Origin: Pseudoalteromonas tunicata
GTDB lineage: Bacteria > Pseudomonadota > Gammaproteobacteria > Enterobacterales > Alteromonadaceae
Assembly (NCBI RefSeq): GCF_002310815.1
Contig: NZ_CP011032.1
Coordinates: forward strand, 3,078,001 to 3,142,000
DNA length: 64,000 bases
Reading direction: 5' to 3'
Of the stretch, positions 26,012 through 36,705 are shown in pieces. Numbering within the stretch: position 1 is the first letter of the stretch; every line of letters begins with the position of its first letter. Under the pieces are notes generated by a model. It was not told where the DNA came from. It saw nothing but the letters and a program-made list of their open reading frames with translations, and did no database searches. A program made the position numbers and the translations under genes.

Positions 26012-27481
26012 TTAACCTAAACGGTAATTAGGTGCTTCTTTGGTGATCTGTACATCATGAACATGTGATTCACCCATACCAGCAGAAGTAACACGCACAA
26101 ACTGAGGCTTAACATTAAGCTCTGCAATTGTTGCACAGCCTGTTAATCCCATCGCACTGCGTAAACCGCCCACTTGCTGATGAATAATCGTTGCGATTGG
26201 GCCTTTGTAAGCCACACGACCTTCAATACCTTCAGGCACTAATTTCTCAGCTTGTTTCGAGTTTTGGAAGTAACGGTCTGATGAACCTTCTTTTTGATTC
26301 ATCGCACCAAGGCTACCCATTCCACGATATGACTTGTAGTAACGACCTTGATAAAGCTCAACCTCACCTGGTGACTCTTCAGTGCCAGCAAGCATCGAAC
26401 CAACCATTACACATGATGCGCCAGCAACAAGTGCTTTTACGATATCGCCAGAAAAACGAATACCGCCATCGGCAATAACTGGAATATCACGGCCTTTTAA
26501 GCCTTCTACAGCATCGGAAATTGCTGTCAATTGTGGCACACCACAACCAGTTACAATACGAGTAGTACAAATTGAGCCTGGGCCTATGCCTACTTTAACA
26601 GCATCAACACCCGCATCAGCAAGGGCAATTGCACCTTCTGCGGTAGCCACGTTACCAGCTACAATTTGTAAATTTGGGAATGCTTTACGTGTTTCAGTAA
26701 CACGATCGATTACACCTTGCGAGTGACCGTGTGACGTATCAATTAATAATACATCAACCCCCGCCTCAACTAAGGCTGCAATGCGTTCATCAGTACCAGG
26801 ACCTACACCAACAGCAGCACCGACACGTAAACGACCTTGCTCGTCTTTACATGCATTCGGTTTATCTTGTGCTTTTTGATAATCTTTAACTGTGATCATG
26901 CCTTTTAATTTAAATTCATCATCAACAACTAAAATTTTCTCAATGCGATGTTCGTGCATTAATCCCAAAATCACATCACGTTCAGTGCCTTCTTTTACTG
27001 TCACTAAGTCTGCTTTTTGGGTCATCACTGTTGAAACAGGTTGCTCCAATTTGGTTTCAAAACGCATATCACGACTAGTTACAATACCCACTAAAGTATT
27101 ATTTTCATCAGTAACAGGAAATCCTGAAAAACCTTTAGCTTCAGCTAGGGCTAGCGTATCGGCAATAGTTAGATTTGCAGTAACAGTCACAGGGAAAGAC
27201 ACAATACCCGCTTCGTATGTTTTTACTTTACGAACGTTATTGGCTTGCTCTTCAATAGTCATGTTTTTGTGGATAAAACCTAAACCACCTTCTTGCGCTA
27301 AAGCAATAGCCAAGCGTGCTTCAGTTACTGTATCCATAGATGCAGAAACTAATGGTAGATTTAACTTAATACCACGTGTTAAACGAGTTGAAATATTTGC
27401 CGTATGTGGCAAAACGGTAGAATGAGCCGGTACTAAAAGTACGTCGTCAAAGGTTAGAGCTTCTTTAGCGATCCTAAGCAT
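26012..27481 (-). CDS. guaB: IMP dehydrogenase
   Basis: Oxidises IMP to XMP with NAD+, the committed step to guanine nucleotides. 489 residues; starts [21 protein letters not shown] as in E. coli. It has a pair of CBS domains around residues 95-205, then the catalytic cysteine loop [22 protein letters not shown], and the flap region [15 protein letters not shown]. Fifteen bases of in-frame sequence upstream (MRCCI) are best ignored. Shares a 137-bp divergent region with xseA, as in E. coli. Confidence 0.97.
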   Translation of the reverse strand: MLRIAKEALTFDDVLLVPAHSTVLPHTANISTRLTRGIKLNLPLVSASMDTVTEARLAIALAQEGGLGFIHKNMTIEEQANNVRKVKTYEAGIVSFPVTVTANLTIADTLALAEAKGFSGFPVTDENNTLVGIVTSRDMRFETKLEQPVSTVMTQKADLVTVKEGTERDVILGLMHEHRIEKILVVDDEFKLKGMITVKDYQKAQDKPNACKDEQGRLRVGAAVGVGPGTDERIAALVEAGVDVLLIDTSHGHSQGVIDRVTETRKAFPNLQIVAGNVATAEGAIALADAGVDAVKVGIGPGSICTTRIVTGCGVPQLTAISDAVEGLKGRDIPVIADGGIRFSGDIVKALVAGASCVMVGSMLAGTEESPGEVELYQGRYYKSYRGMGSLGAMNQKEGSSDRYFQNSKQAEKLVPEGIEGRVAYKGPIATIIHQQVGGLRSAMGLTGCATIAELNVKPQFVRVTSAGMGESHVHDVQITKEAPNYRLG

Positions 27482-27618
27482 TATGCAACATCTCACGAGT
27501 GAAAGTGAATATAGGGAGTTGCGGTCAAATTTTATCAGCAGATCCCCATTGAGTAAACATAAATTGAAAAAATATGTGTTAAAGTAGCTTTGTTACTATC
27601 TTTTACAGAACAAAAACA

Positions 27619-28968
27619 ATGCTTTTGAATCAAAAATCCCCTTCAGTTTATAGTGTTTCTCGCTTAAATAAAGAGATCCGTCAACTACTTGAACGCAATT
27701 TTGCCAGTATTACTATTACGGGTGAAATCTCAAATTTCGTTAGCCCAAGTTCCGGGCATTGGTATTTCACAGTAAAAGACGATCACGCCCAAATCCGAGC
27801 TGCAATGTGGCGTGGAAATAATCAAGCGATGCGCTTTAAACCAAAAAATGGCGATCAAGTTCAAATGCAGGCTCGTATTTCACTGTACGAGCCGCGTGGT
27901 GACTATCAATTAATTGTTGAGCAAATGGAACCTGCCGGCGAAGGTGCTTTAAAACTACAATTTGAAGCCTTAAAAATGCAACTAGCCAGCGAAGGGCTTT
28001 TTAGCGCCAGCCATAAAAAACCATTGCCAAGTATTATCAATAAAGTAGGAATTATCACCTCTGCAACAGGTGCTGCAGTAAAAGATATTTTAACTGTATT
28101 ACAAAGGCGCGCACCACAACTTGAAATTGTAATATATCCGGCTCAAGTACAAGGCAATACAGCACATCAACAGCTTATCGAAAAAATTAGCCTCGCCAAT
28201 AGTCGCAAAGAAGTTGATGTAATTATTTTAGGCCGAGGTGGTGGCTCACTTGAAGATCTTTGGTGTTTTAACAATGAATCGTTAGCTCGCGCCATTTTTA
28301 CCAGCCAAATTCCGATTGTAAGTGCTGTAGGTCATGAAATCGATTTTACGATCAGTGATTATGTGGCAGATATCCGCGCAGCAACCCCCTCTGCGGCGGC
28401 TGAATTAGTGAGCCCAAATCAAGCGCAATTATTTTCACTTATTACCCAGCAAAAACAGGCGCTATTTAATGCATTTAAGCATTACCTCGCCATACAACAA
28501 CGCAATGCTGTGGCCATTAAACATCGTTTGTCTTTATGTCATCCACAATCTCAATTGCAGCAAAAAAGTCAACGTCTAGACGAGCTGAGTATTAATTTAG
28601 AGCAAGCGATAAAACAAAAACTACTTGGTGCTCAAAAGTCATGTTCCAGCTTAAATAATCGTTTAATGCTACGCTCTCCAAACCTAAAACTACAACAATC
28701 ACAGCATCAACTTAACAAATTAAAAACAAAATTAGAAACTCAGTTGCAGCAGCAACTTAAACAAGCATCCAATAATCTTGCACTGCAAGCTGCTCGTTTA
28801 AACTCCGTAAGTCCATTAACTGTGTTGGCTCGTGGTTACAGCATCACAAAAAATGAACAAGGCCAAATTATTAACTCAATATTACAAATTAAACCAGACT
28901 CTAAAATGACCACTACTTTAATTGATGGGGATTTTACAGCGCAAATACTCGAAATTAATTCAAAATAA
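27619..28968 (+). CDS. xseA: Exodeoxyribonuclease VII large subunit
   Basis: Single-strand exonuclease subunit. The N-terminal OB-fold (TGEISNFVSPSSGHWYFTVKD), the catalytic core (GIITSATGAAVKDIL, ILGRGGGSLEDLWCFN, SAVGHEIDFTISDYVADIRAATPSAAAELVSP) and a long coiled-coil C-terminus match the family. 449 residues against 456 in E. coli. Divergent from guaB. It needs XseB, which is not in this window. Confidence 0.96.
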   Translation: MLLNQKSPSVYSVSRLNKEIRQLLERNFASITITGEISNFVSPSSGHWYFTVKDDHAQIRAAMWRGNNQAMRFKPKNGDQVQMQARISLYEPRGDYQLIVEQMEPAGEGALKLQFEALKMQLASEGLFSASHKKPLPSIINKVGIITSATGAAVKDILTVLQRRAPQLEIVIYPAQVQGNTAHQQLIEKISLANSRKEVDVIILGRGGGSLEDLWCFNNESLARAIFTSQIPIVSAVGHEIDFTISDYVADIRAATPSAAAELVSPNQAQLFSLITQQKQALFNAFKHYLAIQQRNAVAIKHRLSLCHPQSQLQQKSQRLDELSINLEQAIKQKLLGAQKSCSSLNNRLMLRSPNLKLQQSQHQLNKLKTKLETQLQQQLKQASNNLALQAARLNSVSPLTVLARGYSITKNEQGQIINSILQIKPDSKMTTTLIDGDFTAQILEINSK

Positions 28969-28977
28969 TCATTTGAA

Positions 28978-29298
28978 TTATTTACACAGAGTAAGCATTA
29001 GAACAATTGAGTTGCTGTTTATGCCCCCTATCATTTCATTGTTGGCCAGCGCAAAAATAAAATCTTCAATTAGAGTGCAATTAATTTCATCATTGCACTC
29101 TACAAAAGCAGCCCAATCCTTTAAATCTTCATCTGTAATTTGCTGATTTAAATATAGAGTCAACACATCGCACAGAATATTTTTATCAACTAAAAGCGCA
29201 TCTTCTTTACTTAAACGAGCAAAATTCCCAAGCTCACAAAATGCTTCTTCGGGTTTATCAAATAACACTATTTTCTTTAATAATGTTCTGCGATCCAT
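28978..29298 (-). CDS. Small acidic protein of unknown function
   Basis: 106 residues, no signal peptide, acidic. A good SD (AAGGTG) lies 8 bp before the ATG, supporting translation. The centre reads LYLNQQITDEDLKDWAAFVE, which resembles a motif I recall from small orphan or immunity-like proteins (a helix pair with W-A and an acidic patch). No toxin gene is adjacent, so this is only a pattern. It converges on xseA with a 9-bp gap, and stands alone. Confidence 0.55.
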   Translation of the reverse strand: MDRRTLLKKIVLFDKPEEAFCELGNFARLSKEDALLVDKNILCDVLTLYLNQQITDEDLKDWAAFVECNDEINCTLIEDFIFALANNEMIGGINSNSIVLMLTLCK

Positions 29299-29649
29299 TA
29301 CAGCACCTTAAAAATTCTAGAAATGCAATTTACTAAGTATATAATTTAAATATAAAACCCTGAACTCACTTCTATTAAAATAAGCTCAGTAAAACCCTCT
29401 TAGTAGACTAAATTTCATTTTAATTAAAAAAGGTATAAGCCAATCCACTTCAACCATCCTTTTATATTATTGTGATACAGAGACCTTCAATGTTACCATT
29501 TTAGCCACATTCACCATGCTTTATCCATTCCCAATTTTAAACTTAGCTAACTCAATAAATAACCAAACACAAAATGACAGCGCTGTTTTTTATCAACTAA
29601 TAAATAAAACCCATGCTGACTTGTCTTTTGTTATTGAATAAGGAAAACA
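29299..29649. other. Intergenic region upstream of the LPMO gene
   Basis: 351 bp, very AT-rich, with no ORF or RNA gene that I can support. It must hold the promoters of the divergent 106-residue gene and the LPMO gene. An AAGGAAAACA Shine-Dalgarno lies directly before the LPMO start. No clear -35/-10 pair or operator dyad stands out. Confidence 0.5.
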
Positions 29650-31119
29650 ATGAAAAAACTTAACAAACTATTTTTAGCTATGGCGCCATTAGCCACTTTA
29701 GTATCACTTCCATTTGCTCAAACTGCCGTTGCACATGGTTATATCAGCAAACCCGAGTCTCGTGGTTATTTATGTCGTCTGACACAAAATACCAATTGTG
29801 GTAATGTCGTTTATGAACCTCAAAGTTTAGAAGGTCCCGATCGTTTTCCAGAATCAGGCCCAGCTGATGGCCATATTGCCAGTGCTGGTCACGGGGCTTT
29901 TAGCCAGTTAAATGCTCAAACAATCAGTCGATGGACAAAACGCCCAATCAAAGCTGGGCCAAATGAGTTTACATGGACATTCACCGCCAATCACTCAACC
30001 CGAGATTGGCGTTACTTCATCACCAAAACGACTTGGGATCCAAACAGCCCATTAACCCGAGATCAATTTGAAGCCGTCCCTTTTTGCGAATATTCAGGTC
30101 ACTACAAGCAACCTCCTCGTCAAGTTACTCATTTATGTAATGTTCCAGCCGATCGTAATGGCTACCATATAGTTCTTGGTGTATGGGATGTAGGTGATAC
30201 CGGAATGAGCTTTTATAATGTTGTCGATTTAATGATTGATAATGGAGATACCAGCAATGTGTATTGGCAAGATGTGGGTGATATTTTGTCTGGTCGAAAC
30301 CTAACCGTTGGTTCAAGCGTTAAAACACGAGTATTTGGCAGTGATTCAAAAGACTTACCTTCACTCCAAACCGTGCTTGAGATTGATACCGAAGAAGCGG
30401 GCCTAAGTGGAAACTGGCCATTAGCCTTAGCGCAAAAAATCAATGAGTCACAATCTTGGTTACAAGCGGGGCAACTTGATGAAAATAACCAAATCCAACC
30501 AATGGCTGGACGGAATGAAATTTTTGCCCAAAGTAATTCAGGAATAAGTTCTGTTGAACTTGAGTTTGTTCAAGCACCATTACCAAAACCTGATTTTAAT
30601 GTATCCGGATTAAGCCATAATTATGAAGTAAATGATAACGCTGTTAGCTTTGACTTTTCTGTTGATATCAGTGAAAAAGCAACGATTACTGCAACGCTAA
30701 ATAAAAATTACAGCAGCGTACTGACCAAAATATTTAATGTTGAATCAGGCCAATCAGAGCTGAGCTTAGATTATCCTGAAGCTCAAGCTGGTCACTATAA
30801 CTTAGTGATTAGTTATAATGCAGAAAATGGCACTACAGATCAAAAAACGTATCACCTTAATATTGTTGTAGCAGATGATGGCGGTGATCCTGATCCGATT
30901 GATCCAATAGAGCCACCTAAAACCAATGCCGATTTTGTATTCCCTGACAGCTTAAGTAGCTATAAAGCAGGCACAACGGTGCTCCAACCTAAGAATGGTA
31001 AAATTTATCAATGTAAACCTTGGCCATATAACGGTTACTGTGTGCAATGGTCTAAAGGGTCTAATCAATATGAACCAGGAGTGGGTTTATATTGGAATAT
31101 GGCATGGATTGAGCAATAA
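29650..31119 (+). CDS. Secreted chitin-active lytic polysaccharide monooxygenase (AA10, GbpA-like)
   Basis: The signal peptide is cleaved after AVA at residue 28, making His29 the N-terminal copper ligand. His115 (FTANHSTRDW) is the second histidine of the copper brace and F188 (MSFYNVVDL) the axial residue. The AA10 domain (~29-205) is followed by a GbpA-type second domain (~215-310), an Ig-like stretch (~315-405), a D/P-rich linker and a C-terminal aromatic chitin-binding module (~425-489; YQCKPWPYNGYCVQW, CBM5/12/73 type). It should oxidatively cleave crystalline chitin and adhere to it, as Vibrio GbpA does. No other chitinase is beside it. Confidence 0.93.
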   Translation: MKKLNKLFLAMAPLATLVSLPFAQTAVAHGYISKPESRGYLCRLTQNTNCGNVVYEPQSLEGPDRFPESGPADGHIASAGHGAFSQLNAQTISRWTKRPIKAGPNEFTWTFTANHSTRDWRYFITKTTWDPNSPLTRDQFEAVPFCEYSGHYKQPPRQVTHLCNVPADRNGYHIVLGVWDVGDTGMSFYNVVDLMIDNGDTSNVYWQDVGDILSGRNLTVGSSVKTRVFGSDSKDLPSLQTVLEIDTEEAGLSGNWPLALAQKINESQSWLQAGQLDENNQIQPMAGRNEIFAQSNSGISSVELEFVQAPLPKPDFNVSGLSHNYEVNDNAVSFDFSVDISEKATITATLNKNYSSVLTKIFNVESGQSELSLDYPEAQAGHYNLVISYNAENGTTDQKTYHLNIVVADDGGDPDPIDPIEPPKTNADFVFPDSLSSYKAGTTVLQPKNGKIYQCKPWPYNGYCVQWSKGSNQYEPGVGLYWNMAWIEQ

Positions 31120-31218
31120 AATACTATGTATTCAACAGGTATTATCAATAATGAGTGTTTTTAAGATTTATTAAAACCATACGCATACAGGCTTTAAAAA
31201 ACTTAAGTAACGACATAA

Positions 31219-31258
31219 AAAAAGCCCTTTGCAGAGTTGTTTCTACAAAGGGCTTTTT
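31219..31258. terminator. Bidirectional terminator between the LPMO gene and recA
   Basis: A 13-bp stem AAAAAGCCCTTTG / CAAAGGGCTTTTT with a 14-base loop, between converging genes. Confidence 0.9.
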
Positions 31259-31280
31259 CTATAACTATTTAATTAATATA

Positions 31281-32342
31281 TTAAAAGTCTTCTTCAATGC
31301 TACCTTCGGCTTCAGCAGCTAAACTTGCAATCCCATCCTCTGGTTTAATTGTTGCTTTTAATAACAACATATCGCGTAATTTCTTTTCAATTTCATCAGC
31401 AATTGCTGGATTTTCTTTTAAGAATTTAATTGAGTTTGATTTACCTTGACCAACTTTATTACCCTGATAGCTGTACCATGCACCGGCTTTTTCAACAAAT
31501 TTGTGCTGAACACCCAAATCAATTAGCTCACCATGTTTAGAGATACCTTCTCCATACATAATAATAAATTCTGCTTGTTTAAATGGCGGCGCAACTTTGT
31601 TTTTAACAATTTTTACACGCGTCTCATTACCTACCACTTCATCACCCTCTTTAACAGAGCCGGTACGACGAATATCGATACGAACTGAAGCATAAAACTT
31701 CAGTGCATTACCACCTGTGGTTGTTTCTGGATTACCAAACATCACGCCAATTTTCATACGTATTTGGTTGATAAAAATAACTAAAGTATTTGAACGTTTG
31801 ATATTACCAGTTAGCTTACGTAATGCTTGTGACATTAAACGAGCTTGTAAGCCAACATGGTGATCACCCATATCGCCTTCAATTTCAGCTTTTGGTGTTA
31901 ATGCTGCCACCGAGTCAATGATCACCACATCAACAGCACCAGAGCGCACTAACATGTCACAAATCTCAAGCGCTTGCTCACCGGTATCAGGCTGAGATAC
32001 CAGTAAATCTTTAATATTTACACCCAACTTTTCAGCATAAACAGGGTCAAGGGCATGTTCAGCATCAATAAAGGCACATGTTTTGCCTTTTTTCTGGGCT
32101 TCTGCAATAACTTGTAACGTTAACGTTGTTTTACCTGACGATTCAGGACCAAAAATTTCAACAATACGACCAGCAGGTAAACCACCTATACCCAGCGCAA
32201 TATCAATACCAAGTGAGCCAGTTGAAATAGATTCAATATCAAGTGCCTGACTATCACCTAATTTCATAATTGAACCTTTACCAAATTGGCGTTCAATTTG
32301 AGATAGTGCTGCGCTTAATGCTTTTTCTTTATTATCGTTCAT
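31281..32342 (-). CDS. recA: Recombinase RecA
   Basis: Strand exchange and LexA co-protease. Walker A GPESSGKT at 65-72, loop L1/L2 regions ([39 protein letters not shown]), 353 residues as in E. coli, acidic C-terminus ending EEDF. SD CGGAGA lies 8 bp upstream of the ATG. Its promoter carries a LexA box (see the separate entry). pncC lies immediately upstream, the usual cinA/pncC-recA order, but the recA promoter is its own. Confidence 0.98.
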   Translation of the reverse strand: MNDNKEKALSAALSQIERQFGKGSIMKLGDSQALDIESISTGSLGIDIALGIGGLPAGRIVEIFGPESSGKTTLTLQVIAEAQKKGKTCAFIDAEHALDPVYAEKLGVNIKDLLVSQPDTGEQALEICDMLVRSGAVDVVIIDSVAALTPKAEIEGDMGDHHVGLQARLMSQALRKLTGNIKRSNTLVIFINQIRMKIGVMFGNPETTTGGNALKFYASVRIDIRRTGSVKEGDEVVGNETRVKIVKNKVAPPFKQAEFIIMYGEGISKHGELIDLGVQHKFVEKAGAWYSYQGNKVGQGKSNSIKFLKENPAIADEIEKKLRDMLLLKATIKPEDGIASLAAEAEGSIEEDF

Positions 32343-32373
32343 TTTTGATTCTCCGAACCTGTGTAATAAATCG

Positions 32374-32401
32374 ATTATACTGTATAGATTAACAGTATCA
32401 A
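32374..32401 (-). promoter_or_regulatory. recA promoter with embedded LexA (SOS) box
   Basis: On the minus strand: -35 TTGATA (32396-32401), a 16-bp spacer and -10 TATAAT (32374-32379). The spacer and its edges form the LexA box TACTGTTAATCTATACAGTA (32378-32397), a perfect CTGT-N8-ACAG. The architecture, with LexA filling the spacer between an identical -35 and -10, is the same as in E. coli recA. LexA bound here would block RNA polymerase. Confidence 0.93.
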
Positions 32402-32408
32402 GCCTAAT

Positions 32409-32900
32409 TTAGCTTTTTATTATTTCAATTAAATTTTTTAATGCAAATACAATAGCTTGAACTCTAATTTCTGCACGAGAACCACTAAAAATACATTTTA
32501 ATGTCTGAGTTTTAGCACCAAGTTGAATTCCAAACCATACTGTGCCAACCGGTTTATCGGTGCTCCCGCCACTCGGTCCTGCAATGCCAGAAACACTGAT
32601 TGCAAGTTCAGCATTAGCCGCCAAAGCTGCACCTTGCGCCATTTCAATCACAGTTTGCTCACTCACTGCACCAAAGCTTGTCAATGTTGCAGCACTCACA
32701 CCTAAAAGTGCTTGTTTTGCTTCATTGCTATAAGTGACAAAACAGCGGTCAATGTAACGAGAGCTTCCAGCAGTGTCGGTTAACGCATAACTTATCCCTC
32801 CACCAGTACATGATTCGGCAGTAGTGATCCAAATGCCTTTATCCGCTAATATAGCGCCTAACTCTGCAGCAAGCTGACTGATCTCTTGTTGTAATTCCAT
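32409..32900 (-). CDS. pncC: Nicotinamide-nucleotide amidohydrolase (CinA C-terminal domain)
   Basis: Hydrolyses NMN to nicotinate mononucleotide in the pyridine-nucleotide salvage cycle. The 163-residue protein is the stand-alone CinA C domain, with TAESCTGGGISYALTDTAGSS, FVTYSNEAKQALLGV, SVSGIAGPSGGSTDKPVGTVWFG. No N-terminal MoCF domain is present. Its stop is 8 bp from the recA -35. Divergent from mutS across only 26 bp. Confidence 0.94.
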   Translation of the reverse strand: MELQQEISQLAAELGAILADKGIWITTAESCTGGGISYALTDTAGSSRYIDRCFVTYSNEAKQALLGVSAATLTSFGAVSEQTVIEMAQGAALAANAELAISVSGIAGPSGGSTDKPVGTVWFGIQLGAKTQTLKCIFSGSRAEIRVQAIVFALKNLIEIIKS

Positions 32901-32926
32901 ATTAAGCCTTGGGTAATTAAGTTTTT

Positions 32927-35506
32927 ATGCCATTAGATCTGTTTTCTGAACATACTATAAGTCAACAAACACCTATGATGCAGCAATATTTACGAATAAA
33001 AGCTGAGCATCGCGATATCCTTTTGTTTTATCGTATGGGCGATTTTTACGAGTTATTTTTTGATGATGCTAAGCGTGCCGCTCAATTACTCGATATATCA
33101 CAGACCCATAGAGGTCGAGCCGGCGGAGCGCCTATTCCAATGGCGGGAGTGCCATATCATGCGGTCGAAAATTACCTCGCTCGCCTAGTGCAAATGGGCG
33201 AATCAGTTGCTATTTGCGAGCAAATTGGCGACCCAGCAACCAGTAAAGGTCCTGTTGAACGCAAAGTCGTCAGGATCATTACTCCTGGCACTATTTCTGA
33301 TGAAGCATTATTAAAAGAGCGCCAAGATAATTTACTCACTGCCATTTATTTAGCTAAAGAAGGGACGTTTGGCATTGCGTATCTTGATATCAATTCAGGT
33401 CGCTTTTACTTAACCCAAGCAAATACTGAAGAAAGTTGCCATTCAATATTACAACGCATTCAACCGGCTGAATTATTGTATCCAGAAAACTTTACTGCGA
33501 TGCATTTAATTTCAAGCTATAAGGGAAGCCGTCGTCGCCCCGAGTGGGAGTTTGACTTAAACACCGCCTCCACTATTTTATGTCAACAATTCGAAACCAA
33601 AGATTTAATCGGTTTCGGCGTACAAGATGCGCATGAAGCACTCATTGCCGCGGGTTGTTTAATGCAATATGTAAAAGATACGCAACGTATTGCTTTACCA
33701 CATATAAACGCAATTGCTTTAGAGCAAAATGAACTTCACGTTATCTTAGATGCGGCAACACGAAAAAACCTTGAACTAACGATTAATTTATCTGGTGATA
33801 TTGATAATACATTGGCTCAGGTACTTGATAAAACAGCGACCCCGATGGGGTCTCGGTTGCTAAAACGCCGTTTACATACGCCGACCCGTGACCATAACGA
33901 GCTCAATGCACGATTAGATGCAGTCAGTGAGATCATGAATTGCGGTTTATTTAACGACTTTTATGACGTATTAAAACAGATTGGTGATATTGAGCGCATT
34001 GTGGCTCGATTAGCACTAAGAAGTGCCCGCCCACGCGACCTTTCACGTTTACGTAATGCATTACAGCAACTTCATTTGGTGCAAAATTTACTTGCACACA
34101 CCTCAAGTAATCGATTGAGCGACATCAAGCGTGCTTCTGCGGTGATCCCTCACATTCAATCTTTACTTGAGCAGGCGATTATTGAAAACCCTCCGGTGCT
34201 TATTCGAGATGGTGGCGTCATTGCCCCTGGCTATCATGCTGAACTTGATGAATGGCGAGCTCTAAGCCAAGGTGCAACAGATATTGTTGAGGCGCTTGAA
34301 GCAAAAGAGCGCGAACGCACAGGCATTGCGACTTTAAAAATTGGTTATAACCGAGTGCATGGTTTTTATATTGAAGTCAGCCGAGCTTATGCCGATCAAG
34401 TGCCGCCAGAGTACATTCGTCGTCAAACATTAAAGAATAATGAACGCTATATTATTCCTGAACTAAAAGAACATGAAGATAAAGTGCTAGGCAGCCAATC
34501 AAAAGCGCTTGCACTTGAGAAACAGCTTTATGAAGGCTTATTTGATCAACTTCTACCACATTTAAAACAATTTCAGCAACTCGCTGCTAGTTTAAGTGAA
34601 CTTGATGTAATTAATAACTTCGCAGAAAGAGCCGAAACGCTCAATTATTGCCGCCCAACTTTAATTGATAATCAAGATATTACTATTGTTGAGGGTCGCC
34701 ACCCAGTGGTTGAACATGTCATGAGTGAGCCTTTTATTGCAAATCCGACTCATCTTGCTCCAACACGCAAAATGCTGATTATTACTGGTCCAAATATGGG
34801 GGGTAAATCAACCTATATGCGTCAAACTGCACTGATTGTATTACTGGCACACGTTGGTTGTTTTGTCCCTGCTAGCCAAGCAAACATTGGAATCGTCGAC
34901 CGAATTTTCACCCGCATTGGCGCAAGTGATGATTTAGCTTCAGGACGCTCGACTTTCATGGTCGAAATGACAGAAACAGCGAATATTCTTAATAATGCAA
35001 CTCAGCATTCATTAGTTTTAATGGATGAAATTGGTCGTGGTACTAGTACCTACGATGGCTTATCATTAGCTTGGGCAACTGCGGAATATCTTGCACATAA
35101 GATTTCAGCCAAAACTCTCTTTGCCACTCACTACTTTGAATTAACTGAATTAGCTGAACAAGTGCCAGGATTAGTTAACGTTCATTTAGATGCGATTGAG
35201 CATAATGATACCATTGCTTTTAAACATACAGTATTGGATGGACCAGCAAGTAAAAGTTTTGGTTTACAGGTTGCGGCCTTAGCGGGCGTGCCAAAAAGTG
35301 TGATCAAACAGGCTAAACAAAAATTAAGGCTACTTGAGCAACATCAATTAGTTAACAATTCAGGTCAGTTTGATTTATTAACTCAAGCAACAGTTAACTT
35401 GCCTGAAATCTCAGAAGTTGAAACCCAGCTTGCTGCAATAAACCCAGATGAACTAACACCAAAAGAAGCTCTGGCATTACTGTACCGCTTAAAAGAGTTA
35501 GGTTAA
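32927..35506 (+). CDS. mutS: DNA mismatch repair protein MutS
   Basis: Recognises base mismatches and recruits MutL. The N-terminal mismatch-binding motif is intact ([19 protein letters not shown], the Phe-x-Glu clamp), followed by the lever/clamp domains and the C-terminal ABC-type ATPase with Walker [10 protein letters not shown] near residue 621 and [14 protein letters not shown]. 859 residues against 853 in E. coli. The SD before ATG 32927 is weak. The mutS-rpoS adjacency is the well-known gammaproteobacterial arrangement. Confidence 0.97.
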   Translation: MPLDLFSEHTISQQTPMMQQYLRIKAEHRDILLFYRMGDFYELFFDDAKRAAQLLDISQTHRGRAGGAPIPMAGVPYHAVENYLARLVQMGESVAICEQIGDPATSKGPVERKVVRIITPGTISDEALLKERQDNLLTAIYLAKEGTFGIAYLDINSGRFYLTQANTEESCHSILQRIQPAELLYPENFTAMHLISSYKGSRRRPEWEFDLNTASTILCQQFETKDLIGFGVQDAHEALIAAGCLMQYVKDTQRIALPHINAIALEQNELHVILDAATRKNLELTINLSGDIDNTLAQVLDKTATPMGSRLLKRRLHTPTRDHNELNARLDAVSEIMNCGLFNDFYDVLKQIGDIERIVARLALRSARPRDLSRLRNALQQLHLVQNLLAHTSSNRLSDIKRASAVIPHIQSLLEQAIIENPPVLIRDGGVIAPGYHAELDEWRALSQGATDIVEALEAKERERTGIATLKIGYNRVHGFYIEVSRAYADQVPPEYIRRQTLKNNERYIIPELKEHEDKVLGSQSKALALEKQLYEGLFDQLLPHLKQFQQLAASLSELDVINNFAERAETLNYCRPTLIDNQDITIVEGRHPVVEHVMSEPFIANPTHLAPTRKMLIITGPNMGGKSTYMRQTALIVLLAHVGCFVPASQANIGIVDRIFTRIGASDDLASGRSTFMVEMTETANILNNATQHSLVLMDEIGRGTSTYDGLSLAWATAEYLAHKISAKTLFATHYFELTELAEQVPGLVNVHLDAIEHNDTIAFKHTVLDGPASKSFGLQVAALAGVPKSVIKQAKQKLRLLEQHQLVNNSGQFDLLTQATVNLPEISEVETQLAAINPDELTPKEALALLYRLKELG

Positions 35507-35586
35507 TTACCTAATCTCGTGCGTAATAAATTCCTTATCTCGAGTTCAGATAACTCAGAATAGATTTGGCCGTTACAGTAAAAAAG

Positions 35587-35613
35587 AAAAAAGCCGCATT
35601 TTGCGGCTTTTTT
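35587..35613. terminator. Bidirectional terminator between mutS and rpoS
   Basis: AAAAAAGCCGCA-TTT-TGCGGCTTTTTT forms a 12-bp stem with a 3-base loop between the converging genes. Confidence 0.93.
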
Positions 35614-35626
35614 AATGTTATGAAAC

Positions 35627-36640
35627 TTATTGAAATAATGACTCTATATTTAAACCTTGGTGCATTAATATTTCTTTTAAACGGCGCAGGGCCTCAACTT
35701 GTATTTGTCTAACTCGCTCACGGGTTAAACCAATTTCTTTACCTACATCTTCTAAGGTCGATGGTTCATAACCTAATAAACCAAATCTTCTTGCCAATAC
35801 TTCTCTTTGCTTAGCATTTAGCTCTTCAAGCCAATGGACAATATTTTCGCGAATATCTTCATCTTGAATACAACTTTCAGGACCACCGCCTTTTTCATCA
35901 GCTAAGATATCGAGTAAAGCTTTTTCAGAATCACCGCCAATTGGCGTATCAACTGAAGTAATCTTTTCATTAAGACGCAGCATTTTTGTAACGTCTTCAA
36001 CAGGTCTATCTAACTTCTCAGCTATCTCTTCTGCCGTAGGTTCATGATCAAGTTTTTGAGTTAATTCACGTGCTGTACGTAAATAAACATTGAGCTCTTT
36101 AACAACATGAATTGGAAGCCGGATAGTGCGAGTTTGATTCATGATCGCACGTTCAATCGTTTGACGGATCCACCAAGTTGCATAAGTTGAAAAACGAAAT
36201 CCTCTTTCTGGATCAAACTTTTCAACCGCTCTGATCAAACCAAGATTACCTTCTTCAATTAAGTCCAGAAGAGCAAGACCTCGGTTGTTATAACGACGGG
36301 CAATTTTTACCACTAAACGTAGATTACTTTCAATCATACGTTTACGAGAGGCTTCACAGCCTTTTAGAGATTTTCGAGAGAAGTAAACTTCTTCTTCAGC
36401 ACTTAACAAAGGAGAAAAACCAATTTCGCCTAAATAAATTTGTGTCGCATCTAAATTCTTAACTATCGCATCTTTGGCAATAATTTCTTCATCAGCATCT
36501 TCATCTTCGACACTTTCAATGTCATCAAGATCCTCAACTTCATCAAGTAAGTCATCTTGTATCTCATCTTCCATTACTTTAGTCGATTTGCTTTCCATTG
36601 CAGTCTCCGTAACAGCTTCTAATTTTACTGTGCGAACCAT
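35627..36640 (-). CDS. rpoS: RNA polymerase sigma factor RpoS
   Basis: Stationary-phase/general stress sigma factor. Region 1 is followed by region 2 ([54 protein letters not shown]), region 3 and a C-terminal region 4 helix-turn-helix ([21 protein letters not shown]). The N-terminal ~60 residues are strongly acidic. I choose the ATG at 36640 (SD GGGAG, 8-bp spacing) over the one at 36646; about 337 residues. It follows nlpD, inside which the main rpoS promoter normally lies. Confidence 0.97.
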   Translation of the reverse strand: MVRTVKLEAVTETAMESKSTKVMEDEIQDDLLDEVEDLDDIESVEDEDADEEIIAKDAIVKNLDATQIYLGEIGFSPLLSAEEEVYFSRKSLKGCEASRKRMIESNLRLVVKIARRYNNRGLALLDLIEEGNLGLIRAVEKFDPERGFRFSTYATWWIRQTIERAIMNQTRTIRLPIHVVKELNVYLRTARELTQKLDHEPTAEEIAEKLDRPVEDVTKMLRLNEKITSVDTPIGGDSEKALLDILADEKGGGPESCIQDEDIRENIVHWLEELNAKQREVLARRFGLLGYEPSTLEDVGKEIGLTRERVRQIQVEALRRLKEILMHQGLNIESLFQ

Positions 36641-36705
36641 AAGCATTCTCCCGAGCTAAGTTTAGTAATAATCAAATTATTACCGTTCCAACACGATTTG
36701 CGCCC

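Noticed and set aside
26892..27425. 177-codon plus-strand frame inside guaB
   Set aside because: Antisense shadow of guaB; no ribosome-binding site.
31217..31262. Attenuator or riboswitch before recA
   Set aside because: The structure is at the 3' end of recA (minus strand) and is an ordinary bidirectional terminator.
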